64,000 nt of DNA from Candidatus Latescibacterota bacterium (GTDB taxonomy: Bacteria > Krumholzibacteriota > Krumholzibacteriia > WVZY01), in contig WVZY01000071.1 in the NCBI GenBank assembly GCA_011772205.1, positions 1 to 64,000 of the forward strand. The letters run 5' to 3'. The position numbers and the translations under genes were made by a program. Positions within the stretch are counted from its first letter, which is position 1. Every line of letters begins with the position of its first letter. A model generated the notes under the pieces. That model worked only from the letters and a program-made list of their open reading frames with translations. It did no database searches and had not been told where the DNA came from. Shown in pieces: positions 43,762 to 53,450 of this stretch.

Positions 43762-45560
43762 AAAGCCTTAGTGGATATCACGGTGTAGTTCTGGATGTCG
43801 ATCTTTCTTCAGGAAAGATCAACCGGAAGGAAATCGATCCCAAAGATTTCCGGAATTTTATTGGTGGAAGGGGACTCGGTATCAAGCTCCTCTGGGATGC
43901 CCTTCGGAAACCCGGCGTTGATCCCCTTTCGCCAGAGAATCCGCTCCTGCTCATGCCCGGAGCTTTCTCCGGTTTCCCGCTTCCTTCGGCATCTCGGACA
44001 TGTGTCGTGACGAAATCGCCCATCACAACTCCCAAGAAATCGAAACATAAGCACGCGTCCACTATAACTTATTCAAACATGGGTGGCTTTTTCGGCCCTG
44101 AAATTCGCTTCGCCGGTTACGACGGCATAATGGTCCGCGGTAGCGCGGATCGACCCGTATACCTCTTCATCGATGACGATCGCGTGGAAATACGGAAGGC
44201 CCAGAAGTTCTGGGGGATGGGCACAGACGAATTCGATCGTGCCTTTATCGATGAATTAGGAGACCGCCGCATCCGATCATGCTACATAGGTCCGGCGGGC
44301 GAAAACCTCGTTCCGTACGCCTGCATTATCAATACGACGGCGAGAGCAGCCGGCAGAGGCGGAACGGGATGCGTCATGGGGTCCAAGAATCTGAAGGCGG
44401 TTGCCGTCCGGGGCTCCAGACAACCGGATGTGGCTATGCACAAGCGGTTCCTGGAGTTGCTCGAAGAATCACGCAAAGGATTTGAAGGCACTCCCAGTAC
44501 AGAGAACTGGCGACGATATGGTACAGGATCGGCATTGATCTGGGCCAGCGATATCGGTGCCCAGGCGGTTAAGAACTACCGGGAAGGCACTTACATCCAT
44601 GCGGATAAGATAGGTGGAGTCGCCGCCAGGCGGAAAATCTGGCAGCGCGACTTTGCTTGTTTCGTTTGTCCTTTAGCGTGCAAAAAGTCGGGAAGAGCGC
44701 CCCTCGGGCCCTACGCGGGCATCGTGCACGACGGCCCGGAGTATGAAACGGGCACGATGCTCGGGGCCAACCTGTTAATCGACGACATGGAAGGAATGAT
44801 GAAAGCCATCTGGCACGGGGACGACTTCGGATTGGACATCATATCTGTAGGGAACGTTATAGGCTTTCTAATGGAAGCATACGACAAGGGACTGATTGAC
44901 CTTGATGTCCTCGATGGAATCGACCTCAAGTGGGGAAACGTCGATGCCGTCATCCAAATGCTGCACAAAATCGCTCATCGCGAGGGGATTGGGGAAAAGG
45001 CAAGCAAGGGAGTGCATTACCTGGCTGAAGAGATCGGCCGGGAGAGTCATAAATTCGCCGCTCATTGCAAAGGCCATTCGCTTGCCGCCTGGAATTGCCA
45101 CTATCGCCCGACGCAGGCACTTTGCTATGTGACGGCGAATAGAGGGGCATGCCATTTGAACGGCCACTCAGCGGAGGATCAAAACTCCACAGCGCTTGTC
45201 GACTCGACGGGAGTATGTCTCTTTGCCCATCGGGGATACCGCGAGAATGCCCTGGCCGATATTATGGAGGCGATCACAACGCGTGAATGGTCCTCCGAAG
45301 AGTACTCGAAAGCAGGTGAGCGGATTTACAACCTTGAAAAGAGCTTCAATTTCCGCGAAGGTTTTCGCCGCGAGGACGATGTGATTGCCGATAGATTCTT
45401 CGAGGAACCGTTGACAATCGGAAGGCGGAAAGGCGCTGTTCTCGACCGAGGCCAATTCGAAGAAATGATGAATGCGTATTATGCAGAGCGCGGTTGGGAT
45501 TCGAAAACGACCCAGCCATCAAAGGATCGCTTGAAAGCTCTCGGGCTGGATTTCGTCTAA
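43758..45560 (+). CDS. Tungsten-type aldehyde ferredoxin oxidoreductase
   Basis: A 600-residue AOR-family enzyme that oxidises aldehydes (or reduces acids) with a tungsten/molybdenum bis-pterin and one [4Fe-4S] cluster. The cluster ligands are C-F-V-C-P-L-A-C (about 294-301) and the Cys in D-S-T-G-V-C-L-F (about 490). The N-terminal domain 1 has the G-G-R-G-L-G motif typical of AOR. No export signal is visible, although its ferredoxin partner has a Tat signal. The two are overlapped (ATGA), so they form one complex. The exact aldehyde cannot be told; the nearest uses are aromatic or aliphatic aldehyde metabolism in anaerobes. Confidence 0.94.
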   Translation: MKSLSGYHGVVLDVDLSSGKINRKEIDPKDFRNFIGGRGLGIKLLWDALRKPGVDPLSPENPLLLMPGAFSGFPLPSASRTCVVTKSPITTPKKSKHKHASTITYSNMGGFFGPEIRFAGYDGIMVRGSADRPVYLFIDDDRVEIRKAQKFWGMGTDEFDRAFIDELGDRRIRSCYIGPAGENLVPYACIINTTARAAGRGGTGCVMGSKNLKAVAVRGSRQPDVAMHKRFLELLEESRKGFEGTPSTENWRRYGTGSALIWASDIGAQAVKNYREGTYIHADKIGGVAARRKIWQRDFACFVCPLACKKSGRAPLGPYAGIVHDGPEYETGTMLGANLLIDDMEGMMKAIWHGDDFGLDIISVGNVIGFLMEAYDKGLIDLDVLDGIDLKWGNVDAVIQMLHKIAHREGIGEKASKGVHYLAEEIGRESHKFAAHCKGHSLAAWNCHYRPTQALCYVTANRGACHLNGHSAEDQNSTALVDSTGVCLFAHRGYRENALADIMEAITTREWSSEEYSKAGERIYNLEKSFNFREGFRREDDVIADRFFEEPLTIGRRKGAVLDRGQFEEMMNAYYAERGWDSKTTQPSKDRLKALGLDFV

Positions 45561-45606
45561 AGCAAAGTACTGATCGGCCCGGGAATTTTACAGGCTCGGC
45601 CGAACG

Positions 45607-47184
45607 TCAACACAGCCTCCGCCGCCACAGAAAGGCGGAAAATCCCAGCACGATCGACATCGCCAGATAAATCAACGGAATGGATCCCTCGACCGCAGCA
45701 TCGGTAGCGCCAAGGAAATCGAGGAGCGGTAAGCCATTGACGGGTCCGATGTACCAGATAATTAAGTAAATCACCTCGAATAGTTTCCTGGAACCGCTCA
45801 GTGTTCCCAAAGCCAACGCGAAGGTTGGCACAAAAAGCACTCCGACCAACAATGCTTTGAAATGATCGCCCTCACCGACAAGGAGGGCCCGTATTAGCAT
45901 TCCACCGCCGGCCAGCAAGGCGACTGTCAAACCGGCTGCCCAAATCGCGGGAAACTGGCGAGACAATGGATAGGCCGACGAGAAGACAAGTTGGCCGGTG
46001 TTGAAACGAGCCTCGCGCGTTCCCATGGCGGACCAGATCGGCAGCGGCCATATCCAGGCTGCCGGAAGAGCGTACAACCGCGCATAGTCGTACGGCACCG
46101 CCAGCTGCACCGCGACCAGCCCGACGGCGATGGCGTACCAGGACCAATGATATCCCTTTAGCATCAAGCGCAGCTCGGCCGTCAACATCCGCAAGAAGTT
46201 GAACCTGAACTGTACGGCGGGCATGTCGCTCCAGCTCCGGGCTGACGGACGATGGCCGCTGACAACTTCCGCAGCAGGTAACGATTTTTTCGCTCGCCTT
46301 CGAGATCTTATGCGGCCTGTCCGCGCCGGGTCGAAGCGATTGAAGCTGACAGTGGCCACGGCAACCATGCATATGGCACACCCAATCCAGAGCAGTCTCA
46401 ACGGCACCATCTCGAGGGACCAATCGATACCTTCCCAGCGAAACAAGTTCATCGCACCGTCGGTCGCGCCTTCAATCAAACCGACGAACCCAACCTCGAT
46501 TCCCAGTTTGGCCTCAGGATACGCGGCCAGGGCGGCCTCCTCCATGCTGGGAATGAACATGCCGAAGCCGCCGAAATCCAGGAATGGATTCTCGAGCAGC
46601 AGGTGGTTCAAGAAGGCAAACTCGGCGATGAATATGTAAAGGATGTTCCCCACGGTGCCCCGCAGCCACCTGATGGATTCGAACAGCACGGCCATCGCCG
46701 CTACCAGTGCCATCACCGGCAGGCAGACGAACAGGAAAGGGGCGACGAGGGCCCACAGGTTGAAGCCGCCTTCGACGTGACTGAGCAATTGCATCACCAC
46801 AGCAGTGGCCATAAGAACTGCAGCCATGAAGGTCAGCACTGCGAAATTGCTGATGAACTTGGAGGTCAGGTAGGCGAGGTTACTGAGCGGAGTTGCTGCG
46901 AGGATCTGGCCGACGCCGGTGCGGCGGTCGCGACTGAGCGAATTCTTGACTAGATAGAAGCCGAAAAAGGCGAGCATCATCGTGCTGGCACTGCCCATCA
47001 GGCTGCCCACCCAGGCGGAATTGTAAACGCCCCGGTATTCTCCCAGGCGTAAAGTCCATTTGCCGGTGATCACGAGGTAGCCGAAGAATAGCGTGGCCAG
47101 TAGCGTTATCAAGAAGCTGTACCGACGCGTACGCTCGCGAAAGTCGCCCAGAATCAGCTGGTACATTTTGCTGAGTGTTTGCAT
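45607..47184 (-). CDS. ABC-2-type transporter permease
   Basis: A large membrane protein (about 525 residues) with around twelve helices in two sets separated by a charged cytoplasmic loop (residues about 290-330, rich in Arg/Lys). This is the layout of fused ABC-2 permeases that export lipids, antibiotics or Na+. It has no domain naming a substrate. The ATG at 47184 shares its A with the TGA of the ATPase gene (TGATG), so the two are translationally coupled. Confidence 0.85.
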   Translation of the reverse strand: MQTLSKMYQLILGDFRERTRRYSFLITLLATLFFGYLVITGKWTLRLGEYRGVYNSAWVGSLMGSASTMMLAFFGFYLVKNSLSRDRRTGVGQILAATPLSNLAYLTSKFISNFAVLTFMAAVLMATAVVMQLLSHVEGGFNLWALVAPFLFVCLPVMALVAAMAVLFESIRWLRGTVGNILYIFIAEFAFLNHLLLENPFLDFGGFGMFIPSMEEAALAAYPEAKLGIEVGFVGLIEGATDGAMNLFRWEGIDWSLEMVPLRLLWIGCAICMVAVATVSFNRFDPARTGRIRSRRRAKKSLPAAEVVSGHRPSARSWSDMPAVQFRFNFLRMLTAELRLMLKGYHWSWYAIAVGLVAVQLAVPYDYARLYALPAAWIWPLPIWSAMGTREARFNTGQLVFSSAYPLSRQFPAIWAAGLTVALLAGGGMLIRALLVGEGDHFKALLVGVLFVPTFALALGTLSGSRKLFEVIYLIIWYIGPVNGLPLLDFLGATDAAVEGSIPLIYLAMSIVLGFSAFLWRRRLC

Positions 47185-48065
47185 CAAACGGCCTCGGTCC
47201 GTTTCCCCGCCAGCATGTAAAGGTAAGCATCTTCCATGGTGGGTGTGAGCGGAGCCGCCGATTTTCCCGGCGACTCATCCGCCACGATCCTGATCCTGAC
47301 GCCGTCTCTGGTTCTGACGGTGCCGCTGAGGACGAACCGCTGTTTGGCGTCGGCCAACTCTGAACTGGCAATCGTCATTTCCCAGGTTTTCCCTTCCACG
47401 GTTCGCAACAAATCCTCGGGAGCGGCGTGAACTTGCAGACTGCCTTCCTTGATCACGGCAATCGAGGTGGCCGCCGCCTCGACATCGGAGACAATGTGTG
47501 AGGACAGGATCACGATCCGATCCCCGGACAGCTCCGCCAGGAGGTTCCGGAAGCGAACCCTTTCCTCCGGATCGAGACCGGCCGTTGGCTCATCGACGAT
47601 CAGCAGCTTGGGATCGTTGAGAAGCGCCTGTGCGATGCCAACCCGCTGTTTCATACCGCCGGATAGTGCTCCCAGCGGGCGTTTTCGGGCGTCGACCATA
47701 TTCACCAATTCCAGCAGCTGGTCGATTCTCTCGCGTGCTGAGCGCCCACTGATGCCACGCGCAGAGGCCAGGTATCTAAGGAATTCCACCGCGTTCAGGT
47801 TGGGATAGATTCCGAAATCCTGGGGAAGGTACCCGAGTACTTTTCTCACGCGGTTGGGCGATCTGGCGATATCGATCCCATCCCACTTCACCCGGCCGGT
47901 GGTCGCTTTGGTGACTGTTGCCAGGATACGCATCAGGGTCGATTTTCCCGCCCCATTGGGCCCGATCAAGCCGAGAATCCCCGGACCCAAATCCAGACTG
48001 AAGTCCTTGATCCCCCACACATTGCCCTTGTACCGCTTGCCCACTTCACGAATTTCAAGATTCAA
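47184..48065 (-). CDS. ABC transporter ATP-binding protein
   Basis: A 293-residue ATPase. Walker A is G-P-N-G-A-G-K-S-T (about 37-45), the Q-loop is L-P-Q-D-F-G, the signature is L-S-G-G-M-K-Q-R, Walker B is L-L-I-V-D-E-P-T and the switch His is in L-S-S-H-I. The C-terminal 70 residues resemble the extra domain of ABC-2 exporters of the antibiotic/NatA type. The start is a TTG at 48065 behind AAGGAG. It drives the permease encoded immediately downstream. Confidence 0.95.
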   Translation of the reverse strand: MNLEIREVGKRYKGNVWGIKDFSLDLGPGILGLIGPNGAGKSTLMRILATVTKATTGRVKWDGIDIARSPNRVRKVLGYLPQDFGIYPNLNAVEFLRYLASARGISGRSARERIDQLLELVNMVDARKRPLGALSGGMKQRVGIAQALLNDPKLLIVDEPTAGLDPEERVRFRNLLAELSGDRIVILSSHIVSDVEAAATSIAVIKEGSLQVHAAPEDLLRTVEGKTWEMTIASSELADAKQRFVLSGTVRTRDGVRIRIVADESPGKSAAPLTPTMEDAYLYMLAGKRTEAV

Positions 48066-48438
48066 GCTGCCGCTCCTTGTCTATAAGTCACTTAGCTGGT
48101 ACCGCCTTTACCGATGCCGCACCCATCGTGTTTTGTAAAAAGTACGAACGAGGCACGCCCCAGTTGCCCTCATGTTAGGAGGCGCTTATCTGATACAATT
48201 TGACATACATCCTTTTCCGAGAATTGTCTATCGCAAGAAATCGACGCTGAATAGAGAGCTGAACGAGATGGATCGACCGGGCGCTCCCAGCACTCCTCGC
48301 CATCGGATACCGAAGTAAAGGGTGAGAGCTTCCCGGATATGCCCGGCGAGGTCGGGATCCGCATATCTCCATTTGAAAGTCCGATGGAACTCCGCTACGA
48401 TTTGCATCGTAGAACGCTTGCTTTCTGTTCATGATCCA
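48066..48438. other. Divergent intergenic region of about 370 bases
   Basis: It separates the minus-strand ABC exporter from the plus-strand radical SAM gene. No gene, terminator or clear operator was recognised; promoters for both sides are presumably here. Confidence 0.4.
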
Positions 48439-49146
48439 ATGTACGATCCCCTCGCATTGGCAGCCGAGACCGAGAAGCTGGTAGTCCGGGGTGATGAGCG
48501 CAAGTATTATCGGTTCCGGGCTGCGCGCTTTTATGGCGGTATTGCCACCGCCGACTGCGTAGGCTGCTGCTTGAAGTGTGCTTTCTGCTGGGCGTGGAAC
48601 AAGGTGGCCAATCCGAGCGGCGCCGGCAATTTCTATGGACCCAACCAAGTGGCGCACAAGATCACGGCCATCGCTAAAAAACACAACTTTCATCGAGCCC
48701 GCTTGAGCGGAAACGAACCAACCATCGCCCGGTCGCACCTGGTATCTCTCCTTGAGCGTCTGCCTCGAGACATCACGTTCATACTGGAAACAAACGGCAT
48801 ACTCCTGGGACACGAGCGGGACTACGCCCAGGCTCTCGGTCCTTTTCCAAATCTTCATGTGCGGGTGAGCATCAAAGGCTGCAGCGAGGATGAGTTCTCA
48901 CAGATTACCGGGGCCGAGCCCCAGGCGTTCGGCCTTCAGCTCAAGGCCCTGGAACATCTTCTGGAGGCAGGTGTCAGAAGTCACCCCGCCGTCGTGGTGA
49001 GCTTTTCAGACAATCGCTCGGTGGACTCACTCAAGGAGCGCTTGCACAGACTCCACCCCGATTTTTCAGATTTTGAAGCCGAAGAGATCTTTCTGAATCC
49101 CGCCATCGAGAAGCGCCTCGACCGGCGAGGGCTGCAGCTGACCTGA
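48439..49146 (+). CDS. Radical SAM protein of unclear substrate
   Basis: A 235-residue compact radical SAM enzyme. The cluster motif reads C-V-G-C-C-L-K-C-A-F-C; the CxxxCxxC set is Cys-(CLK)-Cys-(AF)-Cys at about residues 41-48. It is followed by L-S-G-N-E-P-T-I, the G-E-P motif that binds SAM, and E-T-N-G-I. The length and the short C-terminal part without a second cluster resemble activating enzymes or YfkB-like proteins. The start at 48439 is chosen because the frame upstream to 48322 is not domain-like; no clear ribosome site. The CocE-type hydrolase follows after 20 bases. Confidence 0.8.
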   Translation: MYDPLALAAETEKLVVRGDERKYYRFRAARFYGGIATADCVGCCLKCAFCWAWNKVANPSGAGNFYGPNQVAHKITAIAKKHNFHRARLSGNEPTIARSHLVSLLERLPRDITFILETNGILLGHERDYAQALGPFPNLHVRVSIKGCSEDEFSQITGAEPQAFGLQLKALEHLLEAGVRSHPAVVVSFSDNRSVDSLKERLHRLHPDFSDFEAEEIFLNPAIEKRLDRRGLQLT

Positions 49147-49166
49147 ACACAAAAAAGGGGTGTACC

Positions 49167-50894
49167 ATGCGCAAACTAAGCTTGATGGTATTCATTGTTT
49201 TCCGGCTTGTTCTGCCGAACCTCCTGCAAGCTCAAGATACTTATTCGGTAAAAATCGATTTCAACCAGCGCGTCAAAATGCGAGACGGCGTGGAGCTATC
49301 GGCTGACGTCTACCGTCCCGACGCAGAGGGACGTTTCCCGGTAATACTTTCGCGTACTCCGTACAACAAGAACGGATGGCGTCCGTTGAGCTTTGGAAAG
49401 CACTTCGCCTCGCATGGATATGTTTATGTGGAAATGGATGTGCGTGGAAGGGGTGATTCCGACGGGACTTTCGTGCCGTATCGAAACGATGGCATCGACG
49501 GTTGTGACGCCATCGAATGGTGTGCGAAACAGTTGTGGTCGAGTGGCAAGGTGGGCACCATCGGTGGTTCTTACCTCGGACGAATTCAATACCTGACGGC
49601 GATCCATCAGCCGCCGCACCTCACGACAATGATCGTAATGGTAACGCCGTCGGATCCTTTCGTGGAATTTCCCACGGGCTTGCCGCTCCCAATGGGGATC
49701 AGCTGGTATCACTATACTGCAGGCCGCATGAATCAAAACATGGACGCGGTCGATTGGTCGAAGCTCCAACTCCATCTGCCCATCTATACAATGGATGAAG
49801 CTTCAGGCAGGCCAAACCCGTATTGGAAGGAAATGATCGATCACGCCCGGCTGGACGAGTGGTGGGCACCCCTCCGCTACCAGGACAAGTTCGATCGCGT
49901 TATTGTTCCCGTTCTCCACGTCTCCGGTTGGTACGATGACGAGCAGATCGGCACACCACTGAATTTCATCGGAATGACGACCAAAGGAAAAACCAAAGAA
50001 ATCCGCCGCAGTCAAAAGCTGCTGATGGGACCCTGGCCGCACGGCATTCTGAGGGCCAAGCGGAAACTGGGCGACATCGACTTCGGCCCAACGGCGGTAA
50101 TGGATCTGGAGGGATATTTCTTGCGCTGGTTCGAGTACTGGTTGAAAGGGACCGACAACGGCATTATGGACGAACCTCCAGTTCACATATTTGTGATGGG
50201 GGAGAACCGCTGGCTCGATGAAAACGAGTGGCCGTTGGCCGGAACGAAGTGGACCAAGTATTACTTGCACAGCGGAGGGAGCGCCAACAGCCTGTTCGGC
50301 GACGGCCTGCTGTCGACCGGGGAACCTTCCGCGGAACCGCACGACGGTTATACCTGCGACCCGGCTGATCCCGTGCCTTTTATTACCGATCCGGAGTTCA
50401 AACAGATCGGAGGCCCTGATGATTACCGCCCGGTCGAACGGCGCGACGACGTGCTCGTGTACACGAGCGCGATTCTGGAGGAAGACGTCACGGTCTGCGG
50501 TCCCATACGTGTGAAGCTCTACGCTGCTTCATCAGCATCTGATACGGACTTCATGGCGAAACTGTTAGATGTCTGGTCCAACGGATTTGCCCAGCGTCTT
50601 ACCGACGGCATGGTGCGGGCGCGTTTTCGAGATGGGATGGACCACCCTTCCCTGATCGAAAAGGGAAAAATCTATTTGTACGACATCGATCTCTGGAACA
50701 CCTGCCAGACTTTCAAGAAAGGGCACAGAATTAGGCTCGAGATCTCATCGAGCGCTTTTCCGAAGTACGATCGCAATCCAAACACCGGTGAGGAGCTGGG
50801 TAAAACGGCGCGAATGCAGACCGCAAAGCAGACGATCTACCACGATGGTGAGCATCCATCGCACGTGGTGCTGCCGATTGTGCCAAGCAAATGA
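49167..50894 (+). CDS. CocE/NonD-family hydrolase (X-Pro dipeptidyl-peptidase-like)
   Basis: A 575-residue secreted hydrolase; the signal peptide ends at L-Q-A-Q-D (about 23). The alpha/beta-hydrolase domain has the nucleophile elbow G-G-S-Y-L-G (Ser about 137), preceded by D-V-R-G-R-G-D-S-D-G. The C-terminal jelly-roll domain with V-T-V-C-G-P-I-R-V-K-L-Y is typical of S15/CocE enzymes that cut Xaa-Pro peptides, esters or glutaryl amides. A GGGG-type ribosome site precedes the ATG. It converges on the disrupted phosphoesterase. Confidence 0.9.
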   Translation: MRKLSLMVFIVFRLVLPNLLQAQDTYSVKIDFNQRVKMRDGVELSADVYRPDAEGRFPVILSRTPYNKNGWRPLSFGKHFASHGYVYVEMDVRGRGDSDGTFVPYRNDGIDGCDAIEWCAKQLWSSGKVGTIGGSYLGRIQYLTAIHQPPHLTTMIVMVTPSDPFVEFPTGLPLPMGISWYHYTAGRMNQNMDAVDWSKLQLHLPIYTMDEASGRPNPYWKEMIDHARLDEWWAPLRYQDKFDRVIVPVLHVSGWYDDEQIGTPLNFIGMTTKGKTKEIRRSQKLLMGPWPHGILRAKRKLGDIDFGPTAVMDLEGYFLRWFEYWLKGTDNGIMDEPPVHIFVMGENRWLDENEWPLAGTKWTKYYLHSGGSANSLFGDGLLSTGEPSAEPHDGYTCDPADPVPFITDPEFKQIGGPDDYRPVERRDDVLVYTSAILEEDVTVCGPIRVKLYAASSASDTDFMAKLLDVWSNGFAQRLTDGMVRARFRDGMDHPSLIEKGKIYLYDIDLWNTCQTFKKGHRIRLEISSSAFPKYDRNPNTGEELGKTARMQTAKQTIYHDGEHPSHVVLPIVPSK

Positions 50895-50919
50895 ACGCGC
50901 GAGAATCGGAGCAACACGC

Positions 50920-52099
50920 CTAATGTTTTCCCGGGGCAAGCTCTACACCGCGCCGCTCGTACATGATGTACGCCTCGAGAGCGATCATGTCGGGATCATC
51001 CAGCTCCAGCGGGGCTCCCTCCTCCAGTAATGGGTTTGCGGGGGGATTCGACGGGCCGGATCCTGATACGCGCGGTCCTCGGGCTTCCCCGTCTTTGGAT
51101 TGAACGCTACGGTGCGGTTGGTGTTGTTATACAAGTTGTGCTCCATTGCCACCCGCCCGTTTTCCATGTCAATGAACTGCCAGCCGGTGGCGTCGCGCTC
51201 CAAGAACGGATCGGCCCGGTTCATGGGCACGGTCAGTTTGGGCAGGTGGCTCTTTGCCTGCGCATAGCTCTGCGGGTACGGCCACGGCCAGGCGGTCGCC
51301 ATAACCGCATGAAAGCTGATGTTGCCAATCTGGTTGTACTGGATTTGGTGCACGTGCCCTAGACCACGGTAACATCTTCGAACGGTTTCAGCAGAGCTTG
51401 TACCTCTTCCGCGTCTTCGGTCCAGAAATTCCATCCTTTATAAATCTTCTGGATGGGTGAGTGCGAGAACAGCACGATGGGAGTTTCCTTATCCACCTTC
51501 GCGAGGTCTTTACGAAGCCACTCGCGCCGCTTTTCCCCAACCATGAACGGCGACCCATTGGGATTGTCGAGCCCGGTCATTTCGAGCATCCGCTGTTCGG
51601 CGGTGGGCCAACGTTCATGCGTCCACTCATCATATGTGAGAATGCTGTTGAGTGTGATGAAGTGTACGCCTTTGTGGTCCCAGCTGTAGTAATGCGGTCC
51701 GAATAGCTTCGACCAAGAGTCGCCCAGATCGAGGTAGTAATCGTGTTTCCCCATCACGCAGTACGTCTTGTAGTCGAGCTTTTTCAGCATCTCGGCTCCG
51801 TAGTCGAGCTCTTCCTTCTTGCCGAGTTGCGCGAGGTCGTCCCCGAATACTACAAAATCGGGCTTGGGAGTGAGCAGGTTGGTTTCGGCGACGGCGCGTA
51901 TAAGCCCACGGTTCCAATTGCGCACGAAATTCGCACCGGTGATCTGTTGGATGTGGGCGTCAGAGATGTACGCGAAGGTGAAGTTCTTGCGGCGATCGGC
52001 GAATGCGAGCTCGACCATGCTCACTGTGAGGCAGCTCGCCGCCGCAAGCGCGCCTGCGCACTTGAGAAAGTCACGACGGTTCAGGCGATAATCGCTCAT
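50920..52099 (-). pseudogene. Tat-signal metallophosphoesterase broken by two frameshifts
   Basis: The first frame (52099 to 51359) has a Tat signal R-R-D-F-L-K and the calcineurin-like fold: Y-I-S-D-A-H-I, F-G-D-D-L, G-K-H-D and F-S-H-S-P. It stops after F-E-D-V-T-V-V. The next catalytic motif, G-H-V-H-Q, lies directly after in another frame (50985-51434). A second shift near 51015 moves from Y-W-R to G-A-P-L-E-L-D-D-P-D-M, ending A-P-G-K-H at 50920. Each shift corresponds to one missing base, and the corrected chain would be about 393 residues. Either the gene is dead or the assembly has two indels. It follows the di-haem peroxidase by 11 bases. Confidence 0.82.
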
Positions 52100-52110
52100 G
52101 GATGCCTCCT

Positions 52111-53262
52111 TTACTTTTTACCGGCCTCATCGGCCAGGTGTGCGAACTCGGGGATGGTAAGCGCTTCCATGAACGCCACCAGATCGTCGATTTCCTTGTC
52201 GGTCAGCTGGAGCGGTCGGATGCCGCCGCTGAGGAAGTCGTTCACGGGATCGCCCTCATTGGTCACACCGCCGTTGTTGTAGTGCACCACGACGTCGCGC
52301 AGCGTTTCCAAGCTGCCGTCGTGCATGTAGGGTGCGGTGAGGGCCACGTTGCGCAGCGTGGGGGTTTTGAAGGCACCGAGATCGTCGAAGGTCCGGGCGA
52401 CGGCGAAGCGGCTCAACTCCGACGATTTTTTGTCAGTCAGGACTTTGACGTTGACTTCCGTCGCCGTGGCCTCGGCGCGGAGAAACTCACGAGCGAGACG
52501 GGGAATATCCTTTTGGATATTGTTGATTCCGACGCCGACATTGTGGAACCGGTTGTCGGTGAACAACGCTTGGGTCTGTTCGACGACATGGCACGAAACA
52601 CAGCGTCCCTGATTGATGAAAATCTCGAATCCGCGCCTTTGCGATTCAGTGAGGGCACCTTCTTCTCCGCCGTAATACCAACGGTCGAAAGGAGTATTTG
52701 CCACTACTTGCGCGCGCTCGAAGGCCGCAATTGCTTGCGTCACTTCTTTCATAGTGACATCTTTGCCCGTCTTCCCAAACACGGACTTGAATGCCTTCAC
52801 GTATTTCGGATCCGAGCGAACGATCTCGAGAATCGGTTCGTGATCCTCCAGTCCCATCTCCACCGGATTCACGAAGGGGTGAAGCGCTTGGTCTTCCAGG
52901 CTCGGCGACCGGCCGTCCCAGAACATCGTTTCCATATACACTCCATTCAGAACCGTGGGCGCATTGCGCGTCCCCGTAAGCTTGTTGATACCTTCGGAGA
53001 CTGTTAACGGGCTATCGGTGAACGCTTTCTCCTCCGCGTGGCATGTGGCACAGCTCACCTCGCCGGTCGCGCTGAAACGTTTGTCGTTGAGCAGAGTCTT
53101 TCCGAGCTCGATCTTGGCAACCGCTTGTGGATTGTCTTCCGGAATGGGAACCGGCGGGAGACCAAGGGGCGGGCCTTCGCTTTGCGCAACGCCGCCCTGC
53201 ACAATGATCACACCGAAGAGCACTCCTGCTCCCAGGAGAACGCAGATCAATAAGGCTTTCAT
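52111..53262 (-). CDS. Di-haem cytochrome c peroxidase family protein
   Basis: A 383-residue periplasmic protein with an N-terminal signal/anchor (residues 1-22) and two c-haem motifs: C-A-T-C-H (about 77) and C-V-S-C-H (about 223), both with L-G-K-x-L-F/L-N-D-like surroundings (L-G-K-T-L-L-N-D). It belongs to the CCP/MauG family (bacterial cytochrome c peroxidase), which reduces H2O2 with electrons from cytochrome c or oxidises other substrates. A GAGGTGAT site precedes the ATG. It is the first gene of a pair with the disrupted phosphoesterase. Confidence 0.93.
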   Translation of the reverse strand: MKALLICVLLGAGVLFGVIIVQGGVAQSEGPPLGLPPVPIPEDNPQAVAKIELGKTLLNDKRFSATGEVSCATCHAEEKAFTDSPLTVSEGINKLTGTRNAPTVLNGVYMETMFWDGRSPSLEDQALHPFVNPVEMGLEDHEPILEIVRSDPKYVKAFKSVFGKTGKDVTMKEVTQAIAAFERAQVVANTPFDRWYYGGEEGALTESQRRGFEIFINQGRCVSCHVVEQTQALFTDNRFHNVGVGINNIQKDIPRLAREFLRAEATATEVNVKVLTDKKSSELSRFAVARTFDDLGAFKTPTLRNVALTAPYMHDGSLETLRDVVVHYNNGGVTNEGDPVNDFLSGGIRPLQLTDKEIDDLVAFMEALTIPEFAHLADEAGKK

Positions 53263-53450
53263 AGCATCACCTCATTTTACAATGTAAGCTTTAGGGCAAA
53301 GCAGAAGGAGCGTCAGTCATTATTGGCTGACTGCATCAGAGGGTATCCCAACAGAAACGCAGAATAGATCAAAGACTACAGTCGAATATATGGCAAGAAC
53401 ATATTAGACAGAGATTTTAGAACATAATGCATCTTTACATACTTGCTAAG

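Noticed and set aside
48175-48858. Minus-strand frame opposite the radical SAM gene
   Set aside because: The plus strand has the CxxxCxxC and G-E-P-type motifs; no support for the minus frame.
52102-53007. 300-codon plus-strand frame opposite the di-haem peroxidase
   Set aside because: The minus strand has both CxxCH motifs and a signal peptide; the plus frame has no known pattern.
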